A DNA stretch of 64,000 nucleotides from Umbelopsis isabellina (GCA_016758905.1 JAEPQZ010000005.1:1178001-1242000), one strand, 5' to 3'. Positions 36,121-47,729 are shown, numbered from the stretch's first letter. Notes: generated by a model from the letters alone, not told the origin. Numbers and translations are program-made.

Positions 36121-38481
36121 ATGGCAGATCATTGGTCGCTCATAGCAGGCAAGAGCGAAGATCCCTTGCTCAAAAAGATTCAGGATGGAGAGTATACGCA
36201 GATTCTTAAAGAGTCGCCTGTCTTTGCTTCTATTGAAACCGTGGATCCCAAGTTGGCCGAGTCGGGCAATCTTGCCGAGTTTGTCAGCAACCAGATCGGT
36301 TCGGTGGCCATTTCGGATTTAGAGCTGCTAGTTACTGGTGTAGCTGCGCTCAACATATTTCTGCAAGTCAACTGGACTGGTCCTCTTGTAGATTTGGAGC
36401 CTCACCATCTTGTGGCTGGCTCTGACGTTGAAGCAGAACGTATCCAAAACTTTTGTTTGACACATCTCGCCGCTGACTCAGAGGAAGTGTACCATCTCAC
36501 TGCTAGACTTGGCTTCTTGGTCATTGCTTTGACGTCTTTTGAAGCTCTCAGCCAGAAGAACACTGTTGACTCGGCTCCTTGGTGGTATGCTCGTGCCCTT
36601 TTCACTCAACAAAAGTTGTTGGATGAAGTAGCCAATAGCTTGAACCAAAATATTAATCAGTTGTATGCCAAAACTCTGGAAATTATTCCAACCGGCAATG
36701 ACGATTTGTTGTCTCGTTGTCATATCGAAATTGGTTTGGTGCAACATTGGTATTCTATGGATAAGGAAGCTTATGAAGCATTTCAGTCATCGCAAAAGCA
36801 CTCTGGATTCGAATGGAATGTCACTGGTGCTATGGGTCGCCGTACCAAGCATCAACAATTCGATGTCTCTCAATTGGTCATTGTTGCTGAGAGTAAGAAG
36901 ATTGATAACCAAGAGCAAGCTGCTGATGACAAGATTCGTCCTGAAGCACTTGATCTTAACGACGATACATTGCTGGAGAAGGTCGCTATTAACGAAAACG
37001 AAAAGGCCAGTAAACAAGGCAATCTTCAAATCATCGATCAATGTTTGCTTCTGGCTTACTGCTTGAACGTGAAGAACACTAATCCTGACCATGGTATCAC
37101 TGCTGAACAAATGGTACCTTATGTTTCGCGTGTGTTGGATAACCCCAATAACTGGATGGTGTATACCATGGCATTGCTTTTACGATCCCGCTTGGAAAGC
37201 GACAAGTCTCGTACAGTTGAACGCTCTGTGCTACAATTGCAAGCTCTTGTTGATCAAATCAAGGTTGAAGATTCTACTGTACAGGAACGTTTGGCTTACT
37301 TTTATCAAATTTTGATTCCAAGCAAATGGGACATGGAAAAAGAACTTGCTCAACGATTTGTCAGCTTGGGTGTTCTTCGATCGGCTCTCGAAATCTTTGA
37401 ACGTTTGCAAATGTGGGAGGATGCTATTTCCGTTCAGCAAATGTTGGAGCAACCTGAAAAAGCTAAAAAGACTCTTCTGTCTCTTCTGGAGCAGCAACCA
37501 AAATCCGCCAAACTTTGGTGTATTCTTGGTGATATTGAACAGAATCCTGAACACTGGCACAAGGCTTGGGAAATCAGTGGTCGTCCATTTGCCCGTGCTA
37601 TGCGAAGTTTGGGTGCTTACCACTACCGCCGTGAAGAGTTTGAGGATTCCGTGGCTAGCTATGAGAAAGCCATGAAGCTCAATCCCTTGTTTGAAAACTC
37701 TTGGTTCGTTATGGGATGTTCCGCTATGCAAATATCAGACTGGAATACTGGTGTTCGAGCATTCAGTCGCGCTGTGGCATTAGATGCCGAAAATGCCGAA
37801 GCTTGGAACAATTTGGCTAGTATCTATATCCGACAAGACAAGAAAGGAGATGCGTTCTTTGCTTTGAAGCAAGCCACTAAGCTCAAGTTTGACAACTGGA
37901 AGATGTGGCAAAACTTGTTGTATGTCAGTATCGACATTGGTGAATTTGCTGAAGCTATCCACGCCATGCGACGTGTGGTTGATATCCGATGGAATAAGGT
38001 TCGCGACGAAGCAGTGGACACCGATGTTTTGTCATTGATCATCGATGGTGTCACCAAAAATGTCCGTGATATTCATGACAGAGAAGCCGGCCGATTGGCA
38101 CGAAATGTACAAGTCTTGCTTGAAGAAGTGATTTTGTCACGTATCACCAATTCTCCTGATCTCTGGCGTGTTTGCAGCAAGTTCTACATCTGGCAAGGCG
38201 AGTATGAGAAGGCACTCGATGCCAGTGTCAAAGCTTACCGCTCTATCATGCATGATACACGCATGGAAACCGACAAGGAAGTGTTTGATCGCGTTGCCGA
38301 GGTGGCTATGGATACGGTTGAGATGTATGAGAATTTCGGCGACCAGGCCAATGTTGATTGGAAATACCAAGCTCGTAATGTCCTCAAGGGCTTATTGGGT
38401 AAAGCCAAGAATTCATGGGAAGATACTGATACCTATGAAAAGCTGAAAGATCGTCTTGCTGAACTTCGTGGCAACAATTAG
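36121..38481 (+). CDS. TTC27/Emw1-family TPR protein
   Basis: This is a single uninterrupted exon of 786 residues, starting MADHWSLIAGKSEDPLLKK. The N-terminal half shows the TTC27 pattern NIFLQVNWTGPLVDLEP. From about residue 470 come TPR motifs: LWCILGDIEQNPEHW, SLGAYHYRREEFEDSVASYE, LNPLFENSWFVMGCSAMQ, AEAWNNLASIYIRQDKKGDA and KMWQNLLYVSIDIGEFAEA. Fission yeast Emw1 is linked to cell wall and division, and human TTC27 is an essential but poorly understood protein. Its lack of introns contrasts with nearly all neighbours in the left half. A roughly 290-bp T-rich leader separates it from the bZIP gene. The ortholog call is from domain layout. Confidence 0.85.
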   Translation: MADHWSLIAGKSEDPLLKKIQDGEYTQILKESPVFASIETVDPKLAESGNLAEFVSNQIGSVAISDLELLVTGVAALNIFLQVNWTGPLVDLEPHHLVAGSDVEAERIQNFCLTHLAADSEEVYHLTARLGFLVIALTSFEALSQKNTVDSAPWWYARALFTQQKLLDEVANSLNQNINQLYAKTLEIIPTGNDDLLSRCHIEIGLVQHWYSMDKEAYEAFQSSQKHSGFEWNVTGAMGRRTKHQQFDVSQLVIVAESKKIDNQEQAADDKIRPEALDLNDDTLLEKVAINENEKASKQGNLQIIDQCLLLAYCLNVKNTNPDHGITAEQMVPYVSRVLDNPNNWMVYTMALLLRSRLESDKSRTVERSVLQLQALVDQIKVEDSTVQERLAYFYQILIPSKWDMEKELAQRFVSLGVLRSALEIFERLQMWEDAISVQQMLEQPEKAKKTLLSLLEQQPKSAKLWCILGDIEQNPEHWHKAWEISGRPFARAMRSLGAYHYRREEFEDSVASYEKAMKLNPLFENSWFVMGCSAMQISDWNTGVRAFSRAVALDAENAEAWNNLASIYIRQDKKGDAFFALKQATKLKFDNWKMWQNLLYVSIDIGEFAEAIHAMRRVVDIRWNKVRDEAVDTDVLSLIIDGVTKNVRDIHDREAGRLARNVQVLLEEVILSRITNSPDLWRVCSKFYIWQGEYEKALDASVKAYRSIMHDTRMETDKEVFDRVAEVAMDTVEMYENFGDQANVDWKYQARNVLKGLLGKAKNSWEDTDTYEKLKDRLAELRGNN

Positions 38482-38781
38482 ATTCGTCTCTTTCTTCCAT
38501 AGTTCCTCTCCTTTCTGTTTATTGTCTTTCTTTTTTCTTCTACATCACATCTTTTAGATATCATCTTCTCCTTCCATCCTAGACACACCACGAAAAGCAA
38601 AATGCTGAAAACCAAAAACACATTTTTTTTATTAATGTATATCATCAACACAATTCAAAACGGTTTTGTATCTATTTTATGAATATAGACTATTGCTACC
38701 TATCATTCATGTCGTATTTTAGATCTAAGCAGATTTAGAGCTTCAACACAAATTTTGTATCACTTGCTTTTGATTTGGCAT

Positions 38782-39693
38782 ATGCTTGGTTATTTAGCGA
38801 TCGGTGCCCTGACAGCAGCGACCGCCTATTATTGGCAAGAGCGACATGCACAAAGACCACAGCAGTTGAAGCCGAGTGATGAGCGAGTGGTCATTGTGGG
38901 TTGCACCTCAGGCATTGGGCGAGAAACTGCATTGCTCTATGCGCGTCGGCATGCCAAGCTAATGTTGTTTGCTAGAAGACAAGAATTGCTAGAGTCGCTG
39001 AAAAAAGAAACTGAAGCATTGGGGGCGCAAGCACACTTTGTGTGTGGTGATGCTACGTCTGCTGAAGATGTCAAGAAGCTGAGTCAATCCACTATTGATA
39101 ACTTGCAAGGCGTTGATACCCTGATTATATGCGCTGGAGCAATTTCGGTGCAACCGTTCCTTGACCTTTGTGGTGGTGTGGATGGCCAAGCTAAAAGGGA
39201 CCCCATGGATGCGGTTCGTCGAATTACCGAGATCAATTATTATGCACCCATCCAACTCACACAAGCGTTCTTACCCAAACTGATACAATCGTCTGAATAC
39301 CCCAACATCATGGTGGTGTCATCCTTGGCAGGCAAAACAGGAGCGCCGACACGCAGTCTTTATGCCGGATCGAAACATGCAGTCCATGGATTTTTTGATT
39401 CGTTGCGAGTAGAAGTAACTAAATACAATGTCCATATCGGAATTATTTGCCCTGGTACAGTAGATACGGACTTGCGACAATCGGCTGTGGATTTGGATTC
39501 AAGCAGCGCAGTAACTGGTTCCACAAAAGGAAAACTTTCTCCTAAAACAGTGGCTCAGGTTATAATTGAAGCATCTGACCGAAGGCAGCGTGAAGTGTTG
39601 TTGCCATATTTGATGGGTTTAGGTGCTATTTGGGGAAAACTCTTGGCTCCCGGAATAGTAGATCGTTTTGCCTCCAAGAAGTATGGTTTTTGA
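38782..39693 (+). CDS. Short-chain dehydrogenase/reductase, membrane-anchored
   Basis: This is a single exon of 303 residues from ATG 38782. A hydrophobic N-terminal segment (MLGYLAIGALTAATAYYW) suggests ER or lipid-droplet anchoring. The Rossmann motif is VGCTSGIGRE, a variant of TGxxxGIG. Other landmarks are LIICAGA (a change of NAG), the catalytic Ser in VVSSLAG, and the YxxxK motif YAGSKHA. The downstream PGTVDTDLR is the usual PG motif. The protein resembles the DHRS7/11-beta-HSD class of lipid or steroid ketone reductases using NAD(P)H; the substrate is unknown. The C-terminus VDRFASKKYGF is basic. It is head-to-tail with TTC27. Confidence 0.85.
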   Translation: MLGYLAIGALTAATAYYWQERHAQRPQQLKPSDERVVIVGCTSGIGRETALLYARRHAKLMLFARRQELLESLKKETEALGAQAHFVCGDATSAEDVKKLSQSTIDNLQGVDTLIICAGAISVQPFLDLCGGVDGQAKRDPMDAVRRITEINYYAPIQLTQAFLPKLIQSSEYPNIMVVSSLAGKTGAPTRSLYAGSKHAVHGFFDSLRVEVTKYNVHIGIICPGTVDTDLRQSAVDLDSSSAVTGSTKGKLSPKTVAQVIIEASDRRQREVLLPYLMGLGAIWGKLLAPGIVDRFASKKYGF

Positions 39694-39835
39694 GAATAAA
39701 TTACGCTTCCTTATTACAGATTAGTGTATGTGTGACAAGAATAACTTTGCGCGCTTTTTGGTATTTAAACCAAAAAGTCAGAGGAGCGAATGCCCGGCTT
39801 CTTTTTACTTCTTTTTTACGTTATATATTTGATCA

Positions 39836-40477
39836 ATGAAATCTTGGCTGCTGGTTTGCGCATTGGTTTCGGTGCTTGCCACAGTTCAAGCTGCCGATCC
39901 ATTGATCCCGGAGGTGGGCGGCGTACTCGATAGCTCCACCACCACTTCCCACAAGCCAAAGGCTAAAATTGAGAGCTCGACTCACAAGAAAACAACTACA
40001 CACAAAAAACCAAGTGACAAAACATTAACTCACAAAACGTCAACTCACAAAACGTCAACTCACAAAACGTCAACTCACAAAACGTCAAGTCATAAAACAT
40101 CTACTCACAAACCACAAGTAAAGACTTCTCATACATTGACCAGCCCTACATCTACACTCTTGACAGCCACTACTCAAACCACTGCCACGGACAGCAGCTC
40201 CACCCTTGCCGTCTCCAGCAGTGATATCAGCTCAATGCCTCCGTCATCTAGCAGTATCTCCCTTCCTGCCACCACGTCGCTCGCTATACCAACCGTTACT
40301 ACACCACCTCCGTCCACACCAATAGTAATTGTTACTAGCACCATTCCGCCCGCGCCACAAGCAACTGGCCCAGCTCTCGCAGGTGGTCTCGCTCAAAGCT
40401 CTGGCAGTTTCAGCGAAGTAAATCTATGGTCTCTCGGGATGATTGTGATCTCAATGGCACTGTATCTGAACCAATAG
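39836..40477 (+). CDS. Secreted Ser/Thr-rich cell-surface protein with THKTS repeats
   Basis: This is a single exon of 213 residues. The signal peptide MKSWLLVCALVSVLATVQAA is followed by about 50 residues of His/Lys/Thr-rich sequence containing five near-identical THKTS units (15 bp each, about 40027-40110), then a Ser/Thr/Pro-rich, likely O-glycosylated stalk and a hydrophobic end (LWSLGMIVISMALYLNQ) compatible with a GPI signal or membrane anchor. No catalytic domain is visible. The basic repeats could bind wall polymers or metal through His, but no function is assigned. The 3' flank holds a short TA run. Confidence 0.8.
   Translation: MKSWLLVCALVSVLATVQAADPLIPEVGGVLDSSTTTSHKPKAKIESSTHKKTTTHKKPSDKTLTHKTSTHKTSTHKTSTHKTSSHKTSTHKPQVKTSHTLTSPTSTLLTATTQTTATDSSSTLAVSSSDISSMPPSSSSISLPATTSLAIPTVTTPPPSTPIVIVTSTIPPAPQATGPALAGGLAQSSGSFSEVNLWSLGMIVISMALYLNQ
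40027..40110 (+). repeat. 15-bp coding tandem repeat (THKTS)
   Basis: Near-perfect copies of a 15-bp unit (ACTCACAAAACGTCA) lie in the N-terminal part of the secreted protein, with the last copies diverged. Copy number probably varies between strains. Confidence 0.85.
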
Positions 40478-41332
40478 TATATATATATATATAGAATTAC
40501 ACAATTCAACCTGTACGCAAACTTACATGTACTGTTTTTTTTTTTTTTTCGCTTGCTTCGTCAGACACACTGCGCTTGTTGTCGAGCAATGCTCGAATAT
40601 AATAATAAATATTTTAACCGTGCAATAGAGTCCCCATGAAGCATGACGTCTGGAGATATATGAAACTTGAACTAAATGTGCCCCTGGCCGCATGGTTTTT
40701 TGTTGGGAGCGATGGGGATCGACCATGCTAGAGCACTCGGGCTAAGATAATTTAATCTATAGTGAAGCTGGTGAGGATTTTTGAACAACTGGAGAAGCAG
40801 GTACGGACCTGTTTCCCGCTGCCTTTGAGTTCGAAATACTGTAGCATTGCTTGATGGCAAGCACACCTACATTTATATCAATGCACCTGCAAGAAAATAA
40901 GTGACATATGCAGGTGATACGCGAGACATTGCGGGCTGCTGCCAAAAAAATCATAGAGCGCACCGATTGGTTTTACCTACATATCTACATTAAAAGTCAA
41001 AAGTGTGTTTTAATTCAAGCATTAAGATAATAGACATTAGGTATCTGTTACCAATAATAGTTCCATTATAAAACTATGGCATAGTTTGCATGTATCACGT
41101 AAAGAGCTTAAGACTAATAGCCATATGTGTTATAATGTCTTATGCAGACATACTTTATCCTTATTGAAACCATTATCAATCTCACTTGGGTACTAGAAAT
41201 TGCGTGTGCTCATAGTTAAGTGCTTTTGCCATCGATTGCCACACAGCGTAGTCGCAATGGGGTTTCCAATCTCCGCAATCGGGTATCTCGGGCCATTGTG
41301 ACTGAGCCTACCTCAACACGTTCTTGCATGCT
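40478..41332. other. Intergenic before the UBA-USP gene
   Basis: This spacer of about 855 bp has a poly-T tract near 40535-40550. A minus-strand stretch near 40700-40760 has a faint tRNA B-box resemblance but no cloverleaf. Open frames on the minus strand are unsupported. Confidence 0.5.
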
Positions 41333-44300
41333 ATGAATGTGGACGACGATGCAGTGCAACAACTTGTCGCTTTGGTAAGCACGGTGTTAAAATTCCAAGA
41401 GAATGCTAGTGGAAGATCAGTATGGGATCCTCTATGCACGACATGGCAGGGTGGAAGCTAGTAATCTCGAAAAAAGGTGTAAAAGAACAGTTTCAGCCTT
41501 GGCATGCTAACAAACTTTACCGCTTGGTATTAGGGTATATCCAACCGACAAGCATATGTTGCTTTGCAGGTAAGGTCATTTTACTGGGTATATCAATATC
41601 AAGGATGTTGATTTTAAGGGTTTGCATATTAGAAATACAACAATGATGTGATGAGAGCGGCTGATTACATTTTTTCTGGGCACGCCGAACAAGATGATGT
41701 AGAGGTATTATTCATACCCAATCTGCGAGAACCTTGAAAGAGTTTGATGAATTAATGAATATGTTAGCCACTAGAGCTTGCTGCACTTGGAGTGCCTGAT
41801 AGCGATATACAGCCCACCGAAGGCGCCAGTTCAGCATCACCTTTTTTAGTCCCGCAGGGTATTGATGCTAGTCCAGGCAGTCAATCTGACATTGAGGATG
41901 AGAACGCTTTAAAAAACTTAACAACTGACGATTATGTGGCCAATGATAATACAAATCCATTCATCGAATCAGAAACGCAACGTGCCGCAGGTAGATAGAA
42001 GGCTATGAGTCATCAATATCACATCCAAATATGGGACTAAGTAGTTTTTGCAGACGCAGTAGCAGGTCCCGAAAATGATGCTGCTCGTTCATTCAGAAAT
42101 GAATTGTCAGCTGAAGCATCTCATAATAACCAACCTGCTCCCTCAGAACCAAGCAATAATAATGCGCAGCAGTGGAGTCTTGTGCCATATAAAGAACAAG
42201 TACGTAATGAGGTCAACAATGGAAATAATTACTGTGTCGGTTATATTGATGATCCTCATCTATTCAGAGCACAATTAGTCCGGCGATGCGATCTGAGAAT
42301 GCGGAAGATCGTTATTCTTACTACAACTTAACATGGTGGAGGGATCCTGGTTCCGTATATAGGGCTAAGATTGATAATATGTATGTAATGCTTAAGTTGA
42401 AACTTTTGAAATGCGCATAAGTATTAAGCTTTCCATTTTTTTTTTTTAGTCCTGTCGGCTTACGACCACCTCCTTATGATTTTTCCTGTGCTCCACCACT
42501 CCTGCAGGCTTTATACCATATACCATTGTTTAGAACGGCGATATTTACTTATAAACCAACACCATCTGATTGGGGAAGTCCCAAAAACTACTGGCGTGGA
42601 GCTGGACGGGGCATTCCTGACAATCAAACAACTGCTTCCAATGAATCTCCTCCTGATTATGAGCAGATTGATCAACGAGTGACAACAGATATGGACCAAC
42701 TTGATTTAGAACGACGCGAATCGCAAGATACCCGTGATACTCCTTATGATAGTGATAGTGACGCCTTGAGCGAGAACGATATGGCTGAAGAGAAAGCTTA
42801 TCATGCTGCCAAGAAAGCGTCTAATTTGAGAGGTAGACGGAAGCTCATTCAGACATTTAGCTGCTGTATATACATCCAGTTATAACTGATTTGATTTTCT
42901 CATTTTAGTGGTTCACGAATTACAGCGCTTATTCGCCTTTCTACACTATACCAATCGCCGCTATGTGAGTGTAACTAATGTGGTTCGAGCGGCTCAAGCA
43001 AGCAGCAATATTGGTGGTACTGAGCTCACCAATTCTCGGCCAGAAGGTTTGCTTTCAATATAACTGAAATCAAAGTCCATTGCGGTAGAGCACAATAAGA
43101 ATTAATGACAAATTTGGCCCATAGGTTTTTTGGAACAGCTCATATCTTGTGCGGGTTTCGATGACACATGTTGTGATATGATTCAGTTTGGCGATAAATC
43201 CTACAAAGCTGGAAGTCTTTTTACCATCAGTGCGGTGATAGAAATGTTTGAAGATAGAGTACTTCAAGACGAAACGGAAGAAGAAAAGGCATTTTTCTTA
43301 GTAATTTCTCCTGACGAAAGTACTTTTGATCTCCATTCGTGTCTTCGCCCTCTCATATACGAGACGAATACAGGTAGCGACAGTGATGTTGAGGTTCCCA
43401 AAGATGAGGATCGCCATAGAATTTGCAAAATTACCTCGTTTACGGAGATGCCACCTATTCTTCAAATTTTCCTTGAAGATCCAACCCAATACTCTATCGG
43501 AGTACGTACGGCTGCGGGCGGTCGAAACAATAGCTATAGGATTGAGAAGTCTATTTATATGGATCGTTATCTTCACAAGAACAGAGACAGGGTTCTTCAA
43601 ATTAATGAGGATATCACCCAAGCCAAAGCCAAAGTTACCAGTGCCAAAGACAAACTTAATTATTATAACAGAAACTGTGGCAGTCATACTGCTATAGAAT
43701 ACCTTCAGGCCGCAAGGACATATTTCTATGATAACCCAATCCAGCGCGATGTAGACGTGATCAAAACGGTTCTTGATCAAGTACAGAAGAATATTGATGA
43801 TGGAAACAAGGGTACGGACAGTGATATACATTATAGGATTAAATGTCGAAGCAAAGCTCACTAACGGTAATTTTGTGTAGAATTGGAGGAAGCCGAGAAA
43901 AGACTACATCATGTTTCAGAAGCTATGTTCAAGTGTGATGGGCTGACTCAGTGCAGATACAACTTACATGCCATACTCATGCATGACGGTGGTAATGGCA
44001 CTGGGCATCACTGGGCATACATTAATGCTGCTACAAGCTCCCTAGATCCCCAAGATGCCGATTATACATGGTTTAAATGCTGCGATGCATCTGTTGTTGC
44101 CTGCACCGATGAAGAAGTGTTTGCTGATGACAATTTAGTGTATTCGCTTATATATGTGGATGCTACTTTAGATCAGTCAGACATTCCAAATGTCGACGAT
44201 ATTGTGCCAGCCGGTCTCAAAGTAAGAGATGAATAATACGAGATATGATTGCAGATAGGTTGCCATTTCATGAATGATTACTCACAACATACGTTGCAGG

Positions 44301-45572
44301 AGCATGTGTTGCTAGATTGCACTGCATTTGAAAATGAACTACAACCAAGTGAATCATTTAGTGACAGCGATATTGATAGCGATGGTTTGGAAACAGGGTT
44401 TTTAGAAGATGATGATACAGATCTGGACGATCCGCCATCCATATCTCCTGCAGTCCCAGAGGTGGACAGCGAAACAGACCGGTCTGAGTTGGATGAGGAA
44501 GCACTATTAAAAATACAGCAAGAGGAAGCAGCGATAGGTGGCGACAGCTACAAAGTGCTTGAAAGGTAAACGATGCCGTCGTGTTGATAATCTTTCTCAT
44601 TGAAATTGTACTGACAGAGAATCAGCTTTGAACTGTTCCTTGCAAAGTTCGGAGAAATCCAATCCCTAAGATATTTGATAGCAAATTATGGTTCTGCAAA
44701 TACGCCATCGGTAGGGGCATTTTTTGAATTATAATTCTACTATGAGTAAAATATGCTAAATCCCCTAAAACCTGACAACGTACTGTTTCACGTCATATTC
44801 ATACAGACTACTTCTGACACTGAAACGCCATCATTGACGCCTGAGACTGACCCAAAGCTCAAGTGGCAATATCAACTGTATCAAGACTATCTGGATGTAG
44901 CGGAACAAATTTGCAGTGGCATAGACATGATGCAAGAAGGAAGAGATGATGATGCGCTGAAATTCCTTATTTCTGCCAAAGAGCAAGCGGCTAAATGGAA
45001 AGAAAGTCTGTGGCGGGGTAGCAGTAATAATAATATCGATTCGCTAATGACAGGGTCGTCATTGTTCCTGACCATTCAAAAGCTCGGCAAACTTGTTCTA
45101 ACGGTAGGAATTTTTTATTTTTGTTTTTTTTACAGTTTTTCATATCCCTCGTTCAATTTTTAAGTGACTGAGACACTAATCACAACGAATTCTATAGACG
45201 GCCAATGGTAAAGCTTATTCTAAAGCTCTCAACCCTGCATACAGAAAACGTGGGTTCGAAGATGCATTGAGGATATCAAAGTATGCACAAGCTTTGCTGG
45301 ACCCCGACACACTTGAGCATGATCCATTCTATAGTCAACTTCAAGAACAATGGCTTAGTTTTACAGACACCGTTACCGGTTCACTGGATGAAGAAGAAGC
45401 GGAATTATTCAATGCAGTGGTCATGAGTTTCTTGGAATATCAGGGGCTCGATCAACGGGACCTAGTAATCGCAGATGTGGAACAAAATCTTAAAGAAGAA
45501 AATCTACGAAAACCTGTATGGCAGCGATACAAAGAAGCTTTGTTCGAAATGGAGCAAGTTTTTGGAAACTAA
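41333..45572 (+). CDS. UBA-USP protein of the USP25/28/Ubp2 type, with eroded Cys box
   Basis: About twelve exons run from ATG 41333 to the TAA at 45570-45572. Exons 1-3 splice into a UBA-like domain (AVQQLVALGISNRQAYVAL, KYNNDVMRAADYIFSG). The USP part has PVGLRPPPYDFSCAPPLL around 42451-42501 where GLKNVGNTCW would be expected, then LQALYHIPLFRTAIF, ITSFTEMPPILQIFL and YMDRYLHKNRDR (very USP25/28-like). The His box CRYNLHAILMHDGG...GHHWAYI is intact, and WFKCCDASV supplies the Asp. A long C-terminal helical domain follows. The Asn/Cys of the active site is missing or shifted, so activity is doubtful. In relatives, the protease trims ubiquitin chains and acts with E3 ligases. Confidence 0.82.
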
Positions 45573-45974
45573 CGAGTGGGATAATACTCGATTTTTCTCC
45601 TCCTCCCCCATTCTGTAGGCCAATAGCTAGACACGGAAGAGTTACCGAACTGTGCTACAGCATGCGGAAATTTATTTGCTGACATTCAGATTGGAAAAAC
45701 TTCCTGCTAGTTTATTTCATGATGATGGTTCAACCTTTTAGAATTATGATTTGTACGATTTCCTATTGTATCTTTGCCCATTTGCTTCTCAACTATGTTT
45801 CGGTACTAAAATATATGGTAGTTAATTGTGGGTTTCCCCGTCGTTGAAAAACTTTTTTCTTTTACTTCCTTATTTCCCAATCAACTTTAAATACCTAGTC
45901 GTTAACCTTTTGTCTCTGCTTTCTGATCCCGTATATCTTTATTTTTATAACCTTTTTGAGATCAACGAGCCAAC
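45573..45974. other. Intergenic between USP and CE4-like genes
   Basis: This 402-bp AT-rich spacer contains a TTTAAATA stretch near 45886 as a possible TATA-like element for the CE4-like gene. Confidence 0.5.
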
Positions 45975-47729
45975 ATGCTACTGAACTCTCGTACGTTGGC
46001 TATCTTAGGTAAGCCCTCAAACATATCATAAACGCTCGCACTCATCAGTTTGACCTGTCACTAATTCGTATTAATGGCTTATGTAGCCACGGCATTCATG
46101 GCAACCTCATTCGTTGCTGCACAAAACGGTATGGATGCCCAAGCGACAAATTCAGCGCTTGAATCAGACTTGGACGAGTATATTTACTTCCCCATGTCCG
46201 ATGATCCCGCTAATCCAGCATCATCCCTAACAGCTGCTGAGAAGCATGCTGAATTGGTTAATGACAACAATGTGAAAATAGCTAGCAATAAGCACGCTGA
46301 ATTAGCTGGTGCTGAGCCCGTTGCAACCTTGCATGCTCAAGAATTAACTCCCAGTGAAAGTCTTGCACTGAAATCATCTCAAATTGCCGCCAGTGTTTCT
46401 GCCAAGGCATCTACCTTGGCAACAGCAGCGGCACTTACGCCAGAGCAACAAAATCAACTAGACCGAGGTAGGTTCAAAAAAATGCCAACAATTTAACGAA
46501 TACCCCATATAAATGCAACGATATTTATGTTTACAGAACAAGGTTTGCTCCCGGTTTTAAACCAAAACCCAACCAAGATCTCTGCACAGAGTCTTCCAAA
46601 TGGTGCTTTACCTGCTGTACCAATGGTCACAGGATGTAGAACTCAAGGACAAATTGCAGTGACTTACGTAAGGATAAAATGATATTCATGCTTAAAAGAC
46701 AATATTTGGTGGTGCCCATTTCAATTTAAACTAACGGATATATTTTGCCCATTTTTACAGAGTGAAGGTCCTAGCGACGCTACTGCCAGAATTGTCAAAC
46801 AATTGAACGCTGCTAACGCCAAAGGAACCTTTTTTGTTAATGCCACTTGGTAAGGCATCTTCACCTTCTTCTTTTTTGGCAATGGCTACATCAAAATTTA
46901 ATTGTTAACCCTTACCCATTGTCTTTGACAGGTTGTACTCTCAGCAATATGCTTCCGTTCTTCAAAACACCTATAACAACGGACACTTTATTGGCATGAC
47001 TTACCGTGTCAAGAACGACGATTCGTCTACTTTGACTGACGATGAAATCAGAAATGATATCATCAATGACGCTGCCACGATCCATGGACTTATCAATGTC
47101 GCTCCCAAATATGTTCGTCTTCACTATAGTGATCCTGAGGACACAAGAACTGAGAACATCATCAAGGACTTGGGTATGGTCATTGTTGGATACAATCTTG
47201 ACAGCCAAGATTACGACAAGAATTCTAAGACTGATGAGTTGTACAAGGCGGCTTTCAAGAGACAAAAGGATACTTATGATGCCAAGGGTTCATTCATTTC
47301 TATTCAATATGATATTCCTGACACCACCAGTCTTGCTGCTGTGTCCAATGTCATTAATGCCATCAACGATGAAGGATACACCATGGTTCGTATGGATGGA
47401 TGCCTCAATGATGCTAAGCCGTACAAGAAGGGTAAGTTTTAAAACGCCTTGTGCCACAAATCCGAATAATTGAAGCTCACTGCCTATTCGGTTTTTATTC
47501 CGCAGATGCTGCCAGCCTTGAATACGTTGGCGACAAGTTCTCATTCAACACCACTGGATACAAGGAAGGCCAGACTCCATTAGCTCGTGGTGCTACTGCT
47601 GACGATGGTACTACTACTGTTCAAGAAAGTGCCGTCTCCAACACAGTTAGCTCAGGCACATCCGCCTTGACCATGTCTCTTGGTTCATTTGCTGTTACTG
47701 TAGCTGCCGTTCTTGTGGGACTTGTATAG
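45975..47729 (+). CDS. GPI-anchored CE4 (chitin/polysaccharide deacetylase)-like protein with degenerate catalytic motifs
   Basis: Six exons (45975-46008, 46087-46467, 46537-46667, 46761-46849, 46932-47431, 47506-47729) give 452 residues. A signal peptide (MLLNSRTLAILATAFMATS) precedes an Ala-rich linker, and the end is hydrophobic and GPI-like (LTMSLGSFAVTVAAVLVGLV). The NodB fold is clear: IAVTYSEGPSDATARIV, GTFFVNATW, GHFIGMTYRV, YVRLHYSD, LDSQDY. But the motifs are altered: TFDDGP is TYSEGP, HTWSH is MTYRV with no metal His, RPPYG is RLHYS, and the final LHD is QYD. Most of the Asp-His-His metal site is therefore gone, so deacetylase activity is unlikely. A chitin- or chitosan-binding wall role is the inference. 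Its order and exon count look normal for fungal chitin deacetylases. Confidence 0.85.

Noticed and set aside
40684-40760. tRNA-like sequence on the minus strand (B-box-like GGTCGATCCC)
   Set aside because: No acceptor stem, A-box or cloverleaf could be drawn around it.
43298-43861. Long minus-strand open frame opposite the USP exon
   Set aside because: It is antisense to a clear coding exon; its length follows from the codon use of the real gene.
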